From the NCBI GenBank assembly GCA_026874595.1, contig CM049320.1, positions 33,326,214 to 33,390,213 on the forward strand: DNA of 64,000 nt, in the 5' to 3' direction. The notes beneath the pieces are model-generated. The model saw only the letters and a program-made list of their open reading frames with translations, was not told the origin of the DNA and searched no databases. Each line of letters starts with the position of its first letter. Position 1 is the stretch's first letter. Made by a program: the position numbers and the translations under genes. The DNA is from Sipunculus nudus (Eukaryota > Annelida > Sipuncula > Golfingiida > Sipunculidae). Below are positions 11,853 to 25,147 of this stretch, in pieces.

Positions 11853-12484
11853 ATACTTCAATAGCAGTGCCCTATAGAGGTGCCAGGCTGAAATATTTAT
11901 CCGGTTAGACCTTGACTCTGTGGTGGGTTTAACGATTTCATTTGTTTGAGCCCAACAGAAATTAGCTCCCGCACTACAAAGGATGTTGACCAAGATCAAT
12001 ACCAACTGTCCTTCCTCTAGAATTTGTTTCTACTCATAACAAAGCTCTTCCAGTTTAGCACTGTGGGACGGCAGAGACTATACTTGTCTCAACTGTCAAC
12101 ATTTAAAATCAAAATTTACATTTCAAGGAGACCCTTTGTTTACATTCATCATGCGTTTGCTTACAAAATATTACTTCTTCCGTGAAGTCTGTATTACGAA
12201 AACACCCATGTTTATGTTGTTAGCCTTGTACATTGGACATTTTCTGTCCACCGTAGCTCTTAGCCTCTTGCACACGCTCTGTACTTGTCTGTAGTGTCCT
12301 TAATGTCATTTATTGTAGGGAGAAACAAGCAGGTTGCCATGGCGTAGGCCTACTGGTATACATGCAGAGGGGTCCACAGGCATTGAGGATAAGTGCCATC
12401 TGGTTGGCATTTTAAGAAACGTATTCTTTACAAGGCGCTCTACTCTGAGAATAAAATTCAAAGTTTTGATCAAAATTTTATTAT

Positions 12485-12529
<45 letters not shown>

Positions 12530-14435
12530 TGTAGATTTATAGAAAAAAATAAGCAATACATATCATATAAGCTACCACATATACCACATAATATATATTA
12601 CAATACGGAAATTGTAAGCTATACCCAGTTCTATCTTAGCCATTACGGAAGCGAGCTCTTTCTGCTTAGAACAATCGTTAAAACCGTATCTCCGCAATAT
12701 ACATTTTTATAAATTTTATTTTTTAAGGGAAAAGATTTTCCTCCGAGCATGCGCAGTGTGCGTGATGATCGTCTGCCGTGTTTCGGTCAAGTGAAAGTAT
12801 GCTGGTCTTTCTGGTTTCGTCAAATGAAATGATATACAAACCAGACAGTTACCTGGTCAATAAAGACAAGGCAGAATTTTTGCATTTACCATTTTATATA
12901 TTTGATATTTGATGACTTTTCTAGGAAACGTAACCGGCCGGAGCGCTTAGTGTTCGTCCTCACTAACAGATGTCAGTAGTGTGGTAAGAAGAAAAGGGTC
13001 AGCTGGAAGTCGCGAAGGATAAATGTAAGTGGGCATGTTTGGAAATATTTTGCAAGACACAAAAACGTGTAGACATAGCGGACAGGTCTTACTTTATTAT
13101 AGAACCTGTTAGTCAGAGTTTTCGGTCATTACATGTTCTTACTGCATCTGATCTTGTTCCGTTTCTATAGCTACCAGCTAAGCGCCAATACCTTGAATCT
13201 TATCTTTATCCGCCCTCACAGATCGGAAGTGGTAGCAGGATAAACATCTGCTAATTGGTTGATTAAAATCACGTGATAAATATATCCAAGTGGACATCGT
13301 CCTGTATGGTGGAGGATATACAATCGCCAAAAAGAAGTGATTACTATAATTCAAAGCCAGATATAGGATTAACCTATTATATTTTTAATTCAATATTCGA
13401 TAATCTCTCTTAAGTGTTAAATTTTGTCGGTATCCAATGCTTTAAAAAAGATTCACAAAAAGTATACAGGGAGCGGTGAAACGAAGTAAGTCCAATAGCA
13501 TTGTCTTCTACAGCCACGGAAGAATTAAATGCATCTTTATTATTTCCTTAATAGTGTGTTGAGAAATATATTCAATAAACACTCTTCATTTTACACTCTA
13601 CATTGCTACATGTATAAAAAATAGTAAAATGAAGTAGGCAGAGACTACATGTTTACATGCTTCACCAAGATTGATACATCAAAGTCAGCTCTGCGGGCCA
13701 GACCAAAGATGTCCTAATCAGGTGAGTTAATACAGGGGGGGATCGGGGGGGGGGGGGGTATTTTTGCAAAGGGGAGGGGCATGATAAATGCACCAAGTAA
13801 GCAATCAACCGACCACGGTGAAAACGTTGTACCTCCGCCAACAGGTATAATAAACGACATGTCAATAACAATAATTTGACCAAAATACAATGCAGTACAA
13901 TGCAGTACAGTAAACATATTTAAGAAAAACAGCAAAAGCAAAATAAATAAAAGAATCAACAAAAATGAAGGTATGCATCTTAGGCACTTTTTTCATAAAT
14001 TATTATGGGCCGGTGAATCTAACAGGGATGTTTTAAACAGCATAAAAAAGGGTAAGTATATGAATATGTTTTAATTTTATTTACTTGAAAGGACTGTTCA
14101 TGCAACTGGTAAACTTTAGCTGAAAATTGAAATAATTAATTTTATGCAGGGAGTAAAGTTGGATGCGAACGGTGCCCGAGAACCCAATCTTTTATTATGA
14201 TTATTATTATGATTATGATCATTTACCCGACTACAGAATCGTTAGTGTGTCTTTCGGTCGGTAGATGGGGCTGTAGGAAGAGATCCACATTTGCCAGCAG
14301 AAGGTAGTTATTGCATTAGGGATTAGACCGGATTGTTTGTATCTTCATAGAAAAAGCAGCCAAATATATCGATAAAATTTCGACCACGTTCTCCTTGGCC
14401 CATGGCTGAATCGGCACAAGTTTTCATTAATATTA
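11853..14435. other. No gene recognised; small promoter-like patch at 12.73-13.03 kb
   Basis: A (AT)n run sits at 12488-12527. The stretch 12730-13030 is richer in G+C and CpG than its surroundings and contains AGCATGCGCAGTG, close to an NRF1 site; it ends in AAATGTAAGTGG, which includes a good 5' splice donor. It could be a promoter with a non-coding first exon on the plus strand, but no downstream partner exon was identified. G-rich and C-rich homopolymers occur at 13735-13760. Confidence 0.3.
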
Positions 14436-14900
14436 AAGGGACATAATCAAGAGCTAAATAATGCCTATTCTTTCACACCATCAGTTAAGTTTTGCTTTTT
14501 ACAAATGTTTCCCAGCAAAACCATCCCAGCACACCGTCTCATTTCCTCGCATACAGCTGAATAACACCATTTTATGTTAACACAGTCTGTTTACCATAAC
14601 AAAGCCGCGTGACCGGAGGTCAGATCAAATTGAGGCAGTAGGTCGGTGTTTCAGTTAGCAGAAACATGTAATACATTTTATGTGCCGGGCGTCTCCTGAT
14701 TGACACATGTTTTGGCTCAGCGATGCACGCTGCCCCACCTACCGTGTTTATGTTGACACCTGGCATCGCGCCCGGTCCACTGCTTTACATTTGTTTAACA
14801 CTTGTTTACAGGAGAAAGCAAACGGTTTCAGGGCAATTATTTGGCAGGTACTGATTTATTCTAAAGAGAAGAAGCTACTTTTCGAGTTAACTCAACAAGG
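14436..14900 (+). repeat. Dispersed repeat family R1, copy 1
   Basis: Shares ordered blocks with 42007-42720: AAGGGACAT, TTCTTTCACAC, CATCCCAGCACAC, AAAGCCGCGTGACCGGAGGTC, TACATTTTATG, CGTGTTTATGTTGAC, CCTGGCATCGCGC and TTTCAGGGCAAT. Both copies are in plus orientation. The class is unknown; no coding capacity is evident. The conserved CCGCGTGACCGGAGGTC block stands out. Confidence 0.7.
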
Positions 14901-17450
14901 TTTATCGGTGATTGGGCCCCTTTAACGAAAACGGTTTGAGATATTTATGGAAAAGCACATTTAGATTATCAGGGGCATCACCACTGCATGAGGAAATGAT
15001 GTCACAATGTGTGGGTGTACACATTAATCCGGAAAAAAATCATAATCGGAGGCAAAATCGCATGTATTTTGTTCATTTCGATAGACCTCCAAGGCAACGT
15101 TTTCCTTCTTTATGTTGCCTTAACCTTTAATTACCGTGCCAACAAGATGAAGAAGTAAAGGGATACACTGGGTCCGGTTTATTAATCAGAGACGAAGACA
15201 GAATGGAACGTATTGGAATATATTTCATACACCATATGAAAATTAAAGAGTGATTTAGATTATATTATCCTGTATCCAGACAACAATTCTGTATCTTACT
15301 TTTTTTTACGCTCTTAGCAGATATTGTGCCTGTTTTCGGGGCATTTCGGTGGTCTTAAAACTACAGTGCTTGGAAAGGATGGCCGTCCATGGTAGCAGTT
15401 ATGTCATTTTATGGGATTGCCGCCGCACGGTTATGTTCTGCAACGGCAAAAATCGCTCACATACCGTTTCGAAAGATAGCCGGATAGTCGGACCGCATTG
15501 CCGTGCCGTGCGGTGCGCATGTTTACAATTCAATGAATTTGCATACGCCCGGTTTATTTGTCGTTGCCGCATTATAGCTGTCGGGTTGTCGTTGCCGGAA
15601 AACGATAAATGTGTACATAGCTCAAACCAAACAATCTTTCATGCCGCACTGCGCAGAATCGGTCTCACAAGAGTACGACTCTGCTGGTTAGGTTTTGTGG
15701 GATTGGAATCTACGGCCCACAATGCACCAGTACTTCTACTTAAACCGATGGCACAAATATAGATGTAAGGGAGAGGGTTTTGTAGTCCGTTCAAATATGA
15801 TGGATAAGAATTGTTTCAAGGCGAATTACATAAACATTGGGGTTTTAATGGTAAGGACTTCGAGGAATATGTAAGGTACTGTAAGCAAGTGCAAGTGCAT
15901 GTAGCGACGGCCTTGTGGGAAATCAGTTATGCGTGCCATCCACCCCCCCCCCCCCCCCCCCCCCTCCACCATGCCTCATTTCCCGATCTTCCTGCCTCAT
16001 CTTGGCCTTGCGTCTGGTTCACTCCGCTGCTTTCCGGGTGGACTATAGGTGGCATTTAGATAATTCGAAATTCAACCACCTTTAGGTATATACTGTAATT
16101 TCTTAGTTGATGGAGCTGGGTGGACGCCCCTTCCCCCCCCCCCCCCTTTACGTCAACTAAGTTCAACATCAGTCATTCAGGGGATGTGTTCAAGGGTCGC
16201 CAAAGACTGATTTTTTTAGTTTTTACGACAAAAAAGTCCTCCAAAGAACTTCATGAATTTCAATCAACATTTTGCGAATTGAAGGACAATAGGCAACATT
16301 TGGCCAAGATAATAAAAAAGGAAGTGTACCCGGATGAGTTATTAATATGAGGGCAGGGGCTGATACAGATTTTTAGAATACAGAGGCTCAGACGTATCGA
16401 GTCAAATAGGGGTGGGTATGGGACAAGATATGCCCTTACCATGGCGAAGAAACATTTTCAAAACTTAAGATGCTGAGTGGTGCGATCTGGGGTAGTTTCG
16501 GCGCCCTTTGCTGTTTCCCAGGTTTTCGACACGATTCGTATGCGCCCCCTTAAATCTGCCCATATAGAGGCCTTGGCAGAGCGCTCTGTGAGTGATCAAT
16601 ATTGATCCAGATGTAGATTCAGATTAATCCTCGATTAACGACATGAACAGTTACATATTTAGAAAACCGAATATATGCGGATTATACCACATTTGGTCGG
16701 GTTTGACTGAAACTTCACACAGTAACTGTAATTTCTCAAAATATATACTTGGATTGATTTGAAATGTGTTATGTCTGTTCGTTTTGACGAGGGTATCGGT
16801 GGCATGAGACTAGTGGCACCACATACCCTTTTATTTCATGCTCAAGTTTAAAAGAATAGCAAAAATTTACCACTTTTAGCTCTGCGATACCTTATATCTG
16901 GGAATTTACCAAAGTAATTCATTTCGAGACATTTCTCTGTCAGTGTGTTAGGTTTAAACAAAATTGCTGCCACCAGTTTTTATTACTAATTTAGAAAGGG
17001 ACCAGCCGGAGAATATAAACCCCAGTGTCCATCTCATCAACACAAACCATCACTCACCATAATTAAATTTAATAAAAGCAGCGCCAAATGAAATTGTCAC
17101 GCAAAACATGAAAAAAGGTAAATGTAACGGATCCCACACTAAACTAACATCTGTTGACGATTATCCCAACATGATGACTGAGTCAATGTTAATCATGAAG
17201 GCCAAGGACACATTTTAGGAATAAATAAAAGCAGGCTGCAGAGGTTATTGACTTTTTTTTGTAAAAGCTAGGCATAGAGAGGGTAGGTAGTTTTGGTTAA
17301 GGAAACGAGCCTGTAGTCTCAGTTAAGTATCTTTGCAGGGCCTCAAAGACCAAAATCAGGAACATTGTGACTTCTTGATATGTACTGTCTAGAGGACTAG
17401 ATACGGACTATTCGTTTTAATTTAGATAGAAATCTTTAAATCCAGAGGTC
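14901..17450. other. No gene recognised; poly-C tracts
   Basis: Two homopolymeric C tracts lie at about 15942-15964 and 16134-16147. An open frame at 15349-15762 (plus) is relatively GC-rich, but it has no recognisable domain. Nothing else is interpretable by eye. Confidence 0.4.
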
Positions 17451-17451
17451 A

Positions 17452-17800
17452 AAGTAGTAGTAGTAGTATCAGCAGTAGTAGTAGTGGTAATACTGATACT
17501 ACTACTACTACTAATAATAATGATATTAACAACAAGAACAAAAATAAAAAGAATAATAATGACAATATAAATGATGATAATAATTATGAACAACAACAAC
17601 AACACCGACAACAAAAATAGAACAACAGCAACAATTATAATATAAAATTTATACTTATATTAACAAAAATGCTACTACTAATAATACTAATAATAGTAAT
17701 ATTGATATTATGAAAATAACAACAATATAAAAACGACAATAATAATAATAACAACAACAGCAACAACAAAATAATAATAAAAAAATCATCAGCAGGGTTA
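17452..17800. repeat. Impure trinucleotide-repeat tract
   Basis: A 350-bp run of interrupted AGT/ACT, AAT and AAC triplets. Open frames across it (poly-I, poly-T, poly-C or poly-Y) are products of the repeat and not genes. Confidence 0.9.
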
Positions 17801-18802
17801 CGCTCCTGAGGCAGCGGAGATCTTGCGCTTCTAAAGAAGCTACTGATTTTCCGGCTGCCTGCTTTGACCGTTTATGATGCACTTAAACACCAGGTGGCGC
17901 ACATGGGCCTGTCTGCTTAAAAAAAACTGCTGATGTGTTTAGCAGCAAACCAAATACAAGTCAGCAAACACTCGACAGGCATCAGGCTCCGCCCAGGAAC
18001 CACGTGAGGGCAATTCTCTCTGAGCCTGTTCAAACGGTCGCCGGGGCGATGAGCTGTCACTCAAAACGAAATGAACTACATTGGCTTCGTGTATTCCTCG
18101 CTTGGCTGGTAAATCGTTTTGTCTTCAGCACAGGGTCTCATCTGATTGGACCAAAATACAGTGCTCCTCTTTGGTGTAGAGATTCATGATACAAGGTCAT
18201 AACAAACAACGCTTATGAAATAGGTAGTTGGTCCATGGGTTAACCGCTGTGTAAAGAGCGTACATCATGGTTATCATGATAATAATCATAATAATCATAA
18301 AAATAACAACAACAACAACGATGATAATAATAAATTTATTAGTTATTCGGTGAGAGAAGCCATTTGAACAGGCATTTTTCCCATATTCTTGCGGATAATT
18401 ATTTTTATCTGTATTTTTTCATGTTTCCCTTGTAAAATTTCCGTATCCGCTCATGGTTTTGTGTCTTACAGTATCAGACGGGACTTTGAAGCGGAGGTTT
18501 GTATTATTGAGTGGCCTTAAGAATTTATCGCTAACTTATGGAGAAATAAAACACCAGCCTGCTTCATTTAAGCGTAAAAAGTCTACCCAAAGGATACAGA
18601 AAGAAATGAAACGAGTCGTGCATGGTATTATTTTCTGGTATCATTTATCCTCACTCCTATAAAACTGTCGCTCGGTTGCCTCTCGGAAGCCCTCTCATTA
18701 TGTAAGACACTAAGGTGTATAGTGCGTGGGAATGCACTTTATTAGAGGCATAGTGCTCTACGCATACATGTTAAGCTGAGCATGGTGAGCCTGCAAACAA
18801 AT
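17801..18802. other. No gene recognised; candidate CTCF-type motif at 17887-17900
   Basis: The motif ACACCAGGTGGCGC (17887-17900) matches the CTCF core except at its first base. No coding exon is convincing. A short AAC/AAT triplet run lies near 18285-18335. Confidence 0.35.
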
Positions 18803-20087
18803 AACAAGTGACCCATGGGTCATGACGCTCAGCTGCCAAGCATGACCTGTGACATCATGGACTGAGATTCACAACTTCCAGTCAAATTTTGAAGAACCAA
18901 TTTGCCAATTTGTTGAAAATTTTCTATGACAACAGAAATATATATCACCTATGTCTGGTCAAAACACAGTGAATTGATGGTCTGAGGAAAATGCATGATT
19001 GTTAAGCTATCAGGAACTATTCCAACAGCTTGCTTGAAACCTGTCAGTCTCAAAAGGAACACCACAAAGGGCAAATATAAGATCAAAATATATAGCAAAA
19101 ATCAAGGAAATACATGCAAGAATTATTGAGAAACATGTATGAATTTTTATTCAATACAAGCCAACTGTACTGCACTTTTATAAATGATGGTAATATTTAT
19201 TCAGAAATATTTGACCCAATCCTTTACAAGATTACATAAATATACATCCAACTGCATTCACTTTAACTGTTCTTGAGATAATATGATCAAAAGGAATTAA
19301 AAGATGGTTGCCTGGTGGCCATATTGGACTTCTGACAAGTCTGAAATCAGACAACAAACATTCTCTAAATCGGACCAAACATTAAGAAAAATTACTGAAA
19401 CTGCCCTGAAGAAAGAATTTCTAAGGTGGCTAACTGGCAGACATAATGGATTTCTGACAAGTATGACATTTAATATCCCACATTCTCCAATAAGAGACCA
19501 AACTTGGGGCAAATTATCCAGTAATAAATGCCCAAAATAATTCAAAAGGCATGTCCAGGCCCTCATATCAGATTTATAGATATGCAATTGTCAAAAGTGT
19601 AAGTCCAATATTTTTTATTATCACTCTGCTTTTCAACGGGGTCAGCAGGGTAGGTAAACTGCCAAACCTGAAAGAAAAGAAATGCAGAAAGCATGACTAA
19701 GAGTCTTGAAATAAAACAAAAAGCCATCCTAAATCAAGGTACACATCCACATATTATGAGAACAAACACTTGCTTTTATATGTGGTGATATATATTAAAA
19801 TATTCAGATATCTAGGAAACTAAGTTTATTGCTGGGATTCCATAAAATAAACTGCAAAATGTTCCCATCATCTTATAAATCAGTAGCTAAACCTTAATAC
19901 TATACTCTCATAGTCTTAATGCCTGGCTGAAGCATTCTGACAAGTGTTTTTGTTATGAAGTAACAAGGAACTTATCACTGAGCCTTATCACTTAATAGGC
20001 TGATACAAAAGGGAGTCATATGCCACCAGTGTCACTCACAATTACAGCCACACAGGGAGATGTACCAGCTGGAGTGGGATGGTTATA

Positions 20088-20400
20088 TATATGTCAGAGA
20101 CGAGATTGAAATCCAGGCGGATTTTAAATTCGCCTAGACGAGATTGCGATTGTGATCTCGCCTAGGCGAGATTGCAATTGTGATCTCGGCTAGACGGATT
20201 TTAAACTCGCCTAGACGAGATCACAATCGCAATCTCGCCTAGGCGAGATTAAAATCCATCATGGAGCAGGCCAGGATTTTAATCTCGCCTAGGCGAGTTT
20301 AAAATCTGTCTGGTGTCATCCAGGCGAGTTTAAAATCTGCCTGATATCACTTGGGCGAGTTTAAAATCTGCCTAGGCGAGATTAAAATAGTGATCTGATC
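20088..20400 (+). repeat. Left inverted arm with palindromic TCGCCTAGGCGA blocks
   Basis: About ten copies of a GGCGAGATT or GGCGAGTTT half-motif occur in both orientations within 300 bp, many paired into the palindrome CGCCTAGGCG (which contains an AvrII site, CCTAGG). Confidence 0.85.
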
Positions 20401-20480
20401 TAATTTCCCAATAAATTATGCATTGTAATTGACTTAGGAAAGATGTTTTCAGTCAGATTTTCAATATTTTAACACTGAAT

Positions 20481-20700
20481 GGTTATGTATAGTTCACAAG
20501 TTATATATTTATTAATATTTACAGAATATTATATTATTAATGTAATAATTAACATTAATTTTAGAAATGGAATATTTTATATTATATATTTTTTTAATAT
20601 GGTTATGTATAGTTCACAAGTAATATATATTTAATAATATTTACAGAATTTTTTAATATTTATGTAATAATTAACATTGATTTTTTTATTTTATATTTTT
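20481..20700 (+). repeat. Two-copy direct repeat, unit about 119 bp
   Basis: GGTTATGTATAGTTCACAAG followed by a TTAATATTTACAGAAT stretch occurs at 20481 and again at about 20600, inside the nested element. Confidence 0.75.
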
Positions 20701-21426
20701 ATTTATAAACTAGGTAATTAGAAACTTGCATTGGTATTGTATATGGCATATTCAAATGATATATGATGTGGGCTGCTGCTGATTATTTACATAATAATTT
20801 TGTTGTCAATATTAATTTGAAGGGAAACTGGTATTAGTAATATTAGTAATGTGGTATTTTAAAAAGACAAAAGGAACATAGCTCATTTATTTTTTATCAA
20901 TATAATTCAATGCATGTTCACATGCATAAATGATCTATTACTCTATGAATCTAGAAATCATATTTTTTCTGATATGATATGATACTGTACAAAAAAAAGG
21001 CAGTTATCTTGTAACACAGTCTACATAAATAGTGAAGCTTCACAAAATGCCTCACAAACATTAAAAAAAGGATCAGAAGAATATTATATACATTATAAGA
21101 AAAGACTAAATAAGACAAAGAATTATTCACCTGCATACATCTGTGTATCAACTTTTACCTTTTCTCATATGATGTTTAATTACCAAAAAAAAAACGATTG
21201 TGTATCAGAGTCCATCATAAATACTGATACCCTGCATATTTTGTACCATAAGTGTACATGTTTTGACTGTTGAGTGTTGAATACCTGGGTGAAAAGAAAC
21301 ATTTGAACTAGATCAACCAACTAATTTGTTCTGTTTGTCCTGTAAGAACTATCAAATAGGATGATTGTTTATGTTAATGTGTAATATACTCATTAAATAG
21401 TGAAGTAATAGCTATCTAGACTAATC

Positions 21427-21455
21427 TATCTATCTGTCTATCTATCTATCTATGA
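21427..21455. repeat. (TCTA)n microsatellite
   Basis: About six tetranucleotide units with one TCTG variant. Confidence 0.9.
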
Positions 21456-21777
21456 TTGATTCAATATGCAAGTGGATGACTTTTTCCCCCAGATTTGCTC
21501 TTCATAATATCTCATAAGTGTGCTTCAGTATACCTCTTGTTACTCCCTAATTGCCATATATTTAAATACAATTACAAATTATTTTTTTGTAAAAATTATT
21601 AGTGATATTTACAAACACAAGGTTGTTAAGAAAACTGGAGAAAAAAAATAAAGATTAATAAATGTTTTGCAAATAATTGGTATGATAAGGATGCTGTAGA
21701 CCACATGAAACAAATCAAAGGTGCAAATAATAATCAAATATCTATTTCATAATTCTGTTTCCAAAATTAATGTTAAC

Positions 21778-24643
21778 TAGACATTTCTTGGCACCGCAGG
21801 TGCCAGAGTATCCCCAGACATAGTAGCCCCCCCCCCCCCCTTTAAGAATAGACCCCCATTTTTAGCAGCATGTACTGACACTTGGCATATTTATTGTTTC
21901 TTCCATCTAACAATCCACAATCTTGTTGAAGATGTTGGTCCTGTGACCTTGATCTTTTTAAAGATGTGTCCTGTGACCTTGACCTTTGACCTCATGACAC
22001 CAAAATCAATTTGGGTCATGCTTTTCCAATGGGACATATGCAAGTGAAGTTTGAAATCTATACATCAATAAAACAGGAATTATCATCCAGAAACTAATTT
22101 TTTTGGACAGATGGCTCCTGTGACCTTCACCTTTGACCTTGTGACCTCAAAATTGATAGTGTTCTTCCTCTCTTGGCAGGAGAACTATATGTGCAAGATG
22201 AAAGATCTGAGATGAAATGTTTGGCTGAAAATGCATCCACATCTTTTTAAAGAGGTTTCCTGTGACCTTGACCTTTGACCTCATGACCCCAAAATCAATT
22301 TTGGTCTTGCTTTTCCAATGGGACATATACAAGTCAAGTTTGAAATCCATACATCAACTAGACATTTCTTGGCACCGCAGGTGCCAGAGTATCCCCAGAC
22401 ATAGTAGGCCCCCCTCCTACAAGAACAGACCCCCATTTGTAGCAGCATATACTAACACTTGGCATATTTATTGTTTATTCCATCTAACGATACACAATAT
22501 CGTTAAAGATGATGGTCCTGTGACCTTGATCTTTTTAAAGATGTGTCCTGTGACCTTGACCTTTGATCTCACAACCCCAAAATCAATTTGGGTCTTGCTT
22601 TTCCAATGGGACATATGCAAGTCAAGTTTGAAATCTATACATCAATAAAGCAGGAATTATCATCCAGAAACTTATTTTTAGACAGATGGCTCCTGTGACC
22701 TTCACCTTTGACCTTGTGACCTCAAAATTGATAGTGTTCTTCCTCTCTTGGCAGGAGAACTATATGTGCAAGAGGAAAGGTCTGAGATGAATTGTTTGGC
22801 TGAAAATGCATCCACAATCTTTTTAAAGAGGTTTCCTGTGACCTTGACCTTTGACCTCATGACCCAAAAATCAATTTGGGTCTTGCTTTTCTAATGGGTC
22901 AATAACAAAGCCAAGTTTGAAATCCATACATCAGTAAAAGATGGAATTATCATCCAGAAACTAATTTTTGGACAGATGGCTCCTGTGACCTTCACCTTTG
23001 ACCTTGTGACCTCAAAATTGATAGGGTTCTTCCTCTCTTGGCAGGTGAACTATATGTGCAAGATGAAAGATCTAAGAAGAAATGTTTGGCTGAAAATGCA
23101 TCCACATCTTTTTAAAGATGTGACCTTGACCTTTGACCTCATGACCCAAAAATCAATTTGGGTCTTGCTTTTCCAATGGGTCAAATACAAGTCAAGTTTG
23201 AAATCCAAACATGAATAAAAGAAGGAATTATCATCCAGAAACTAATTTTTGGACAGATGGCTCCTGTGACCTTCACCTTTGACCTTGTGACCTCAAAATT
23301 GACAGGGTTCTTCCTCTCTTGGCAGGTGAACTATATGTGCAAGATGAAAGATCTGAGATGAATTGTTTGGCTGAAAATGCATCCACAATCTTTTTAAAGA
23401 GGTTTCCTGTGACCTTGACCTTTGACCTCATGACCCCAAAATCAATTCAGGTCTTGCTTTTCCAATGGGTCAAATACAAGTCAAGTTTGAAATCCATACA
23501 TCAATAAAAGCAGGAATTATCATCTAGAAACTAATTTTTGGACAGATGGCTCCTGTGACCTTCACCTTTGACCTTGTGACCTCAAATTTGATAGGGTTCT
23601 TCCTCTCTTGGCAGGTGAACTATATGTGCAAGATGAAAGATCTGAGATGAAATGTTTGGCTGAAAATGCATCCACATCTTTTTAAAGATGTGTCCTGTGA
23701 CCTTGACCTTTGACCTCATGACCCCAAAATCAATTCGGGTCTTGCGTTTCCAATGGATCAAATACAAGTCAAGTTTGAAATCCATACATCAATAAAAGAA
23801 GGAATTATCACCCAGAAACTAATTTTTGGACAGATGGCTCCTGTGGCCTTCACCTTTGACCTTGTGACCCCAAAATTTATAAGGATCATCCACTATTGGC
23901 AAGTGAGCTATATATTCAAGATGGAAGACCTGGGATGAAAGTTTGGCTTAAAATGCATCCACAGTATCTTTTAAAATGCCAGTCCAGTGACCTTGACCTT
24001 TGACCTCATGACCCTAGAACCTACAGGGTTCTTATTTAGTGGTGGGCCATACATAAGTCATGTTTGACATCCATATGGCTATCAACACTGGAGATATCAT
24101 AAGAGGTGTGTGATTTTCACCATATATTGCAATATTCAAGGTCAAGGTTACTATCATAGGAAAGGTCATGACCCCAATTTAAATAAACATCATCTCATAA
24201 CCCATACCTATGTATATGCATAATATAAAAGAAATCTGTCCATAAGTTTTTGACTTATAATGCTCACAGTACTGTAAGGTGGTAATTTTGGGGGTATTAA
24301 AAAGCACGAAAACAAGTAAAGAATAATAGGTGGCGCCACCAGTTTCTGGAACATGACAACCCTATCCATGATCTTCCATCAACTTGATTTTGGGATAAAT
24401 TCATGCAAGATTTCTTGAGATATTAAAGAATTCAAGGTCAAGGACACTCTCCTAGTAAAGGTCATGACCTCATTTTAAATAGGCGTCGTCCTCTTACCCA
24501 TATCTATACATATACCAAGTTTGGTAAAGTTCCATGAAATATTTTTTGGGTTATCGCGCCAACAAGATTTATATGCGGCGGCGGCGGCGGCGGCGGGACC
24601 GGTATGAAAACATAGTATCCCCCGACTTTGTCTGGGGATACCA
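21778..24643 (+). repeat. Tandem array, unit about 290 bp, dense in AGGTCA half-sites
   Basis: TGACCTTGACCTTTGACCTC recurs near 21973, 22263, 22552, 22840, 23122, 23409, 23697 and 23988, a period of 280-291 bp. A second cluster (TGACCTTCACCTTTGACCTT) recurs near 22111, 22690, 22980, 23261, 23552 and 23838. The edges are marked by inverted copies of GTATCCCCAGACATAG (near 21808) and CTTTGTCTGGGGATAC (near 24630); a further copy of the left edge (GGCACCGCAGGTGCC) recurs near 22370. Each main cluster contains AGGTCAAAGGTCA, a direct repeat spaced by one base, and TCAAGGTCA, the extended half-site bound by NR5A/ERR-type receptors in other animals. Whether any receptor binds here is not known. Confidence 0.85.
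24572..24596. repeat. (CGG)n tract
   Basis: About seven CGG units near the right edge of the 290-bp array. Confidence 0.9.
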
Positions 24644-24839
24644 TTATCACATGAATAACTATTACATAACTGTAAAAAAAGGTAATTATTACATTAATAC
24701 TATAATATTCTGTAAATATTAATAAATATATTACCTTTTAACAATATATAACCATTCAGTGTTAAAATATTGAAAATCCAACTGAAAACATCTTTCAAAT
24801 GTCAATTACAATGCTTAATATATTAGAAAATTAGATCAG

Positions 24840-25147
24840 ATCACTATTTTAATCTCGCCTAGGCAGATTTTAAACTCACCTAAGTAATATCAGGCAGATT
24901 TTAAACTCGCCTGGATGACACCAGACGGATTTTAAACTCTCCTAAGCGAGATTAAAATCCTGGCCTGCTCCATGATGGATTTTAATCTCGCCTAGGCGAG
25001 ATTGCGATTGTGATCTTGTCTAGGCGAGTTTAAAATCCGTCTAGCCGAGATCACAATTGCAATCTCGCCTAGGCGAGATCACAATCGCAATCTCGTCTAG
25101 GCGAATTTAAAATCCGCCTGGATTTTAATCTCGTCTCTGACATATAC
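24840..25147 (-). repeat. Right inverted arm with palindromic TCGCCTAGGCGA blocks
   Basis: Reverse-complement copy of the left arm at 20088-20400, with a few substitutions and small gaps. Confidence 0.85.

Larger units (their letters stand above)
20088..25147. mobile_element. Nested element with long inverted terminal repeats
   Basis: The two ends are inverted copies: TATATGTCAGAGACGAGATT starts the left arm, and its complement ends the right arm at about 25147. The arms match over at least 310 bp (20088-20400 against 24840-25147). With gaps the match extends to about 20560 and 24665, where both carry ACCATTCAGTGTTAAAATATT on one strand. Each arm is itself built from palindromic blocks of the type TCGCCTAGGCGA joined by GATTTTAAACT or CAATCGCAAT spacers. 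Such ends can fold back on themselves. No transposase was recognised in the 4-kb interior, which is mostly the tandem array at 21778-24643. Confidence 0.75.

Noticed and set aside
15349-15762. 137-residue open frame on the plus strand
   Set aside because: No domain and no exon signals; local G+C rise explains the lack of stop codons.
17417-17882. Open frames rich in Ile, Thr, Cys and Tyr
   Set aside because: Translations of a trinucleotide-repeat tract.
24534-24722. Arg-rich open frame (RRRRRRR)
   Set aside because: Produced by the (CGG)n tract.
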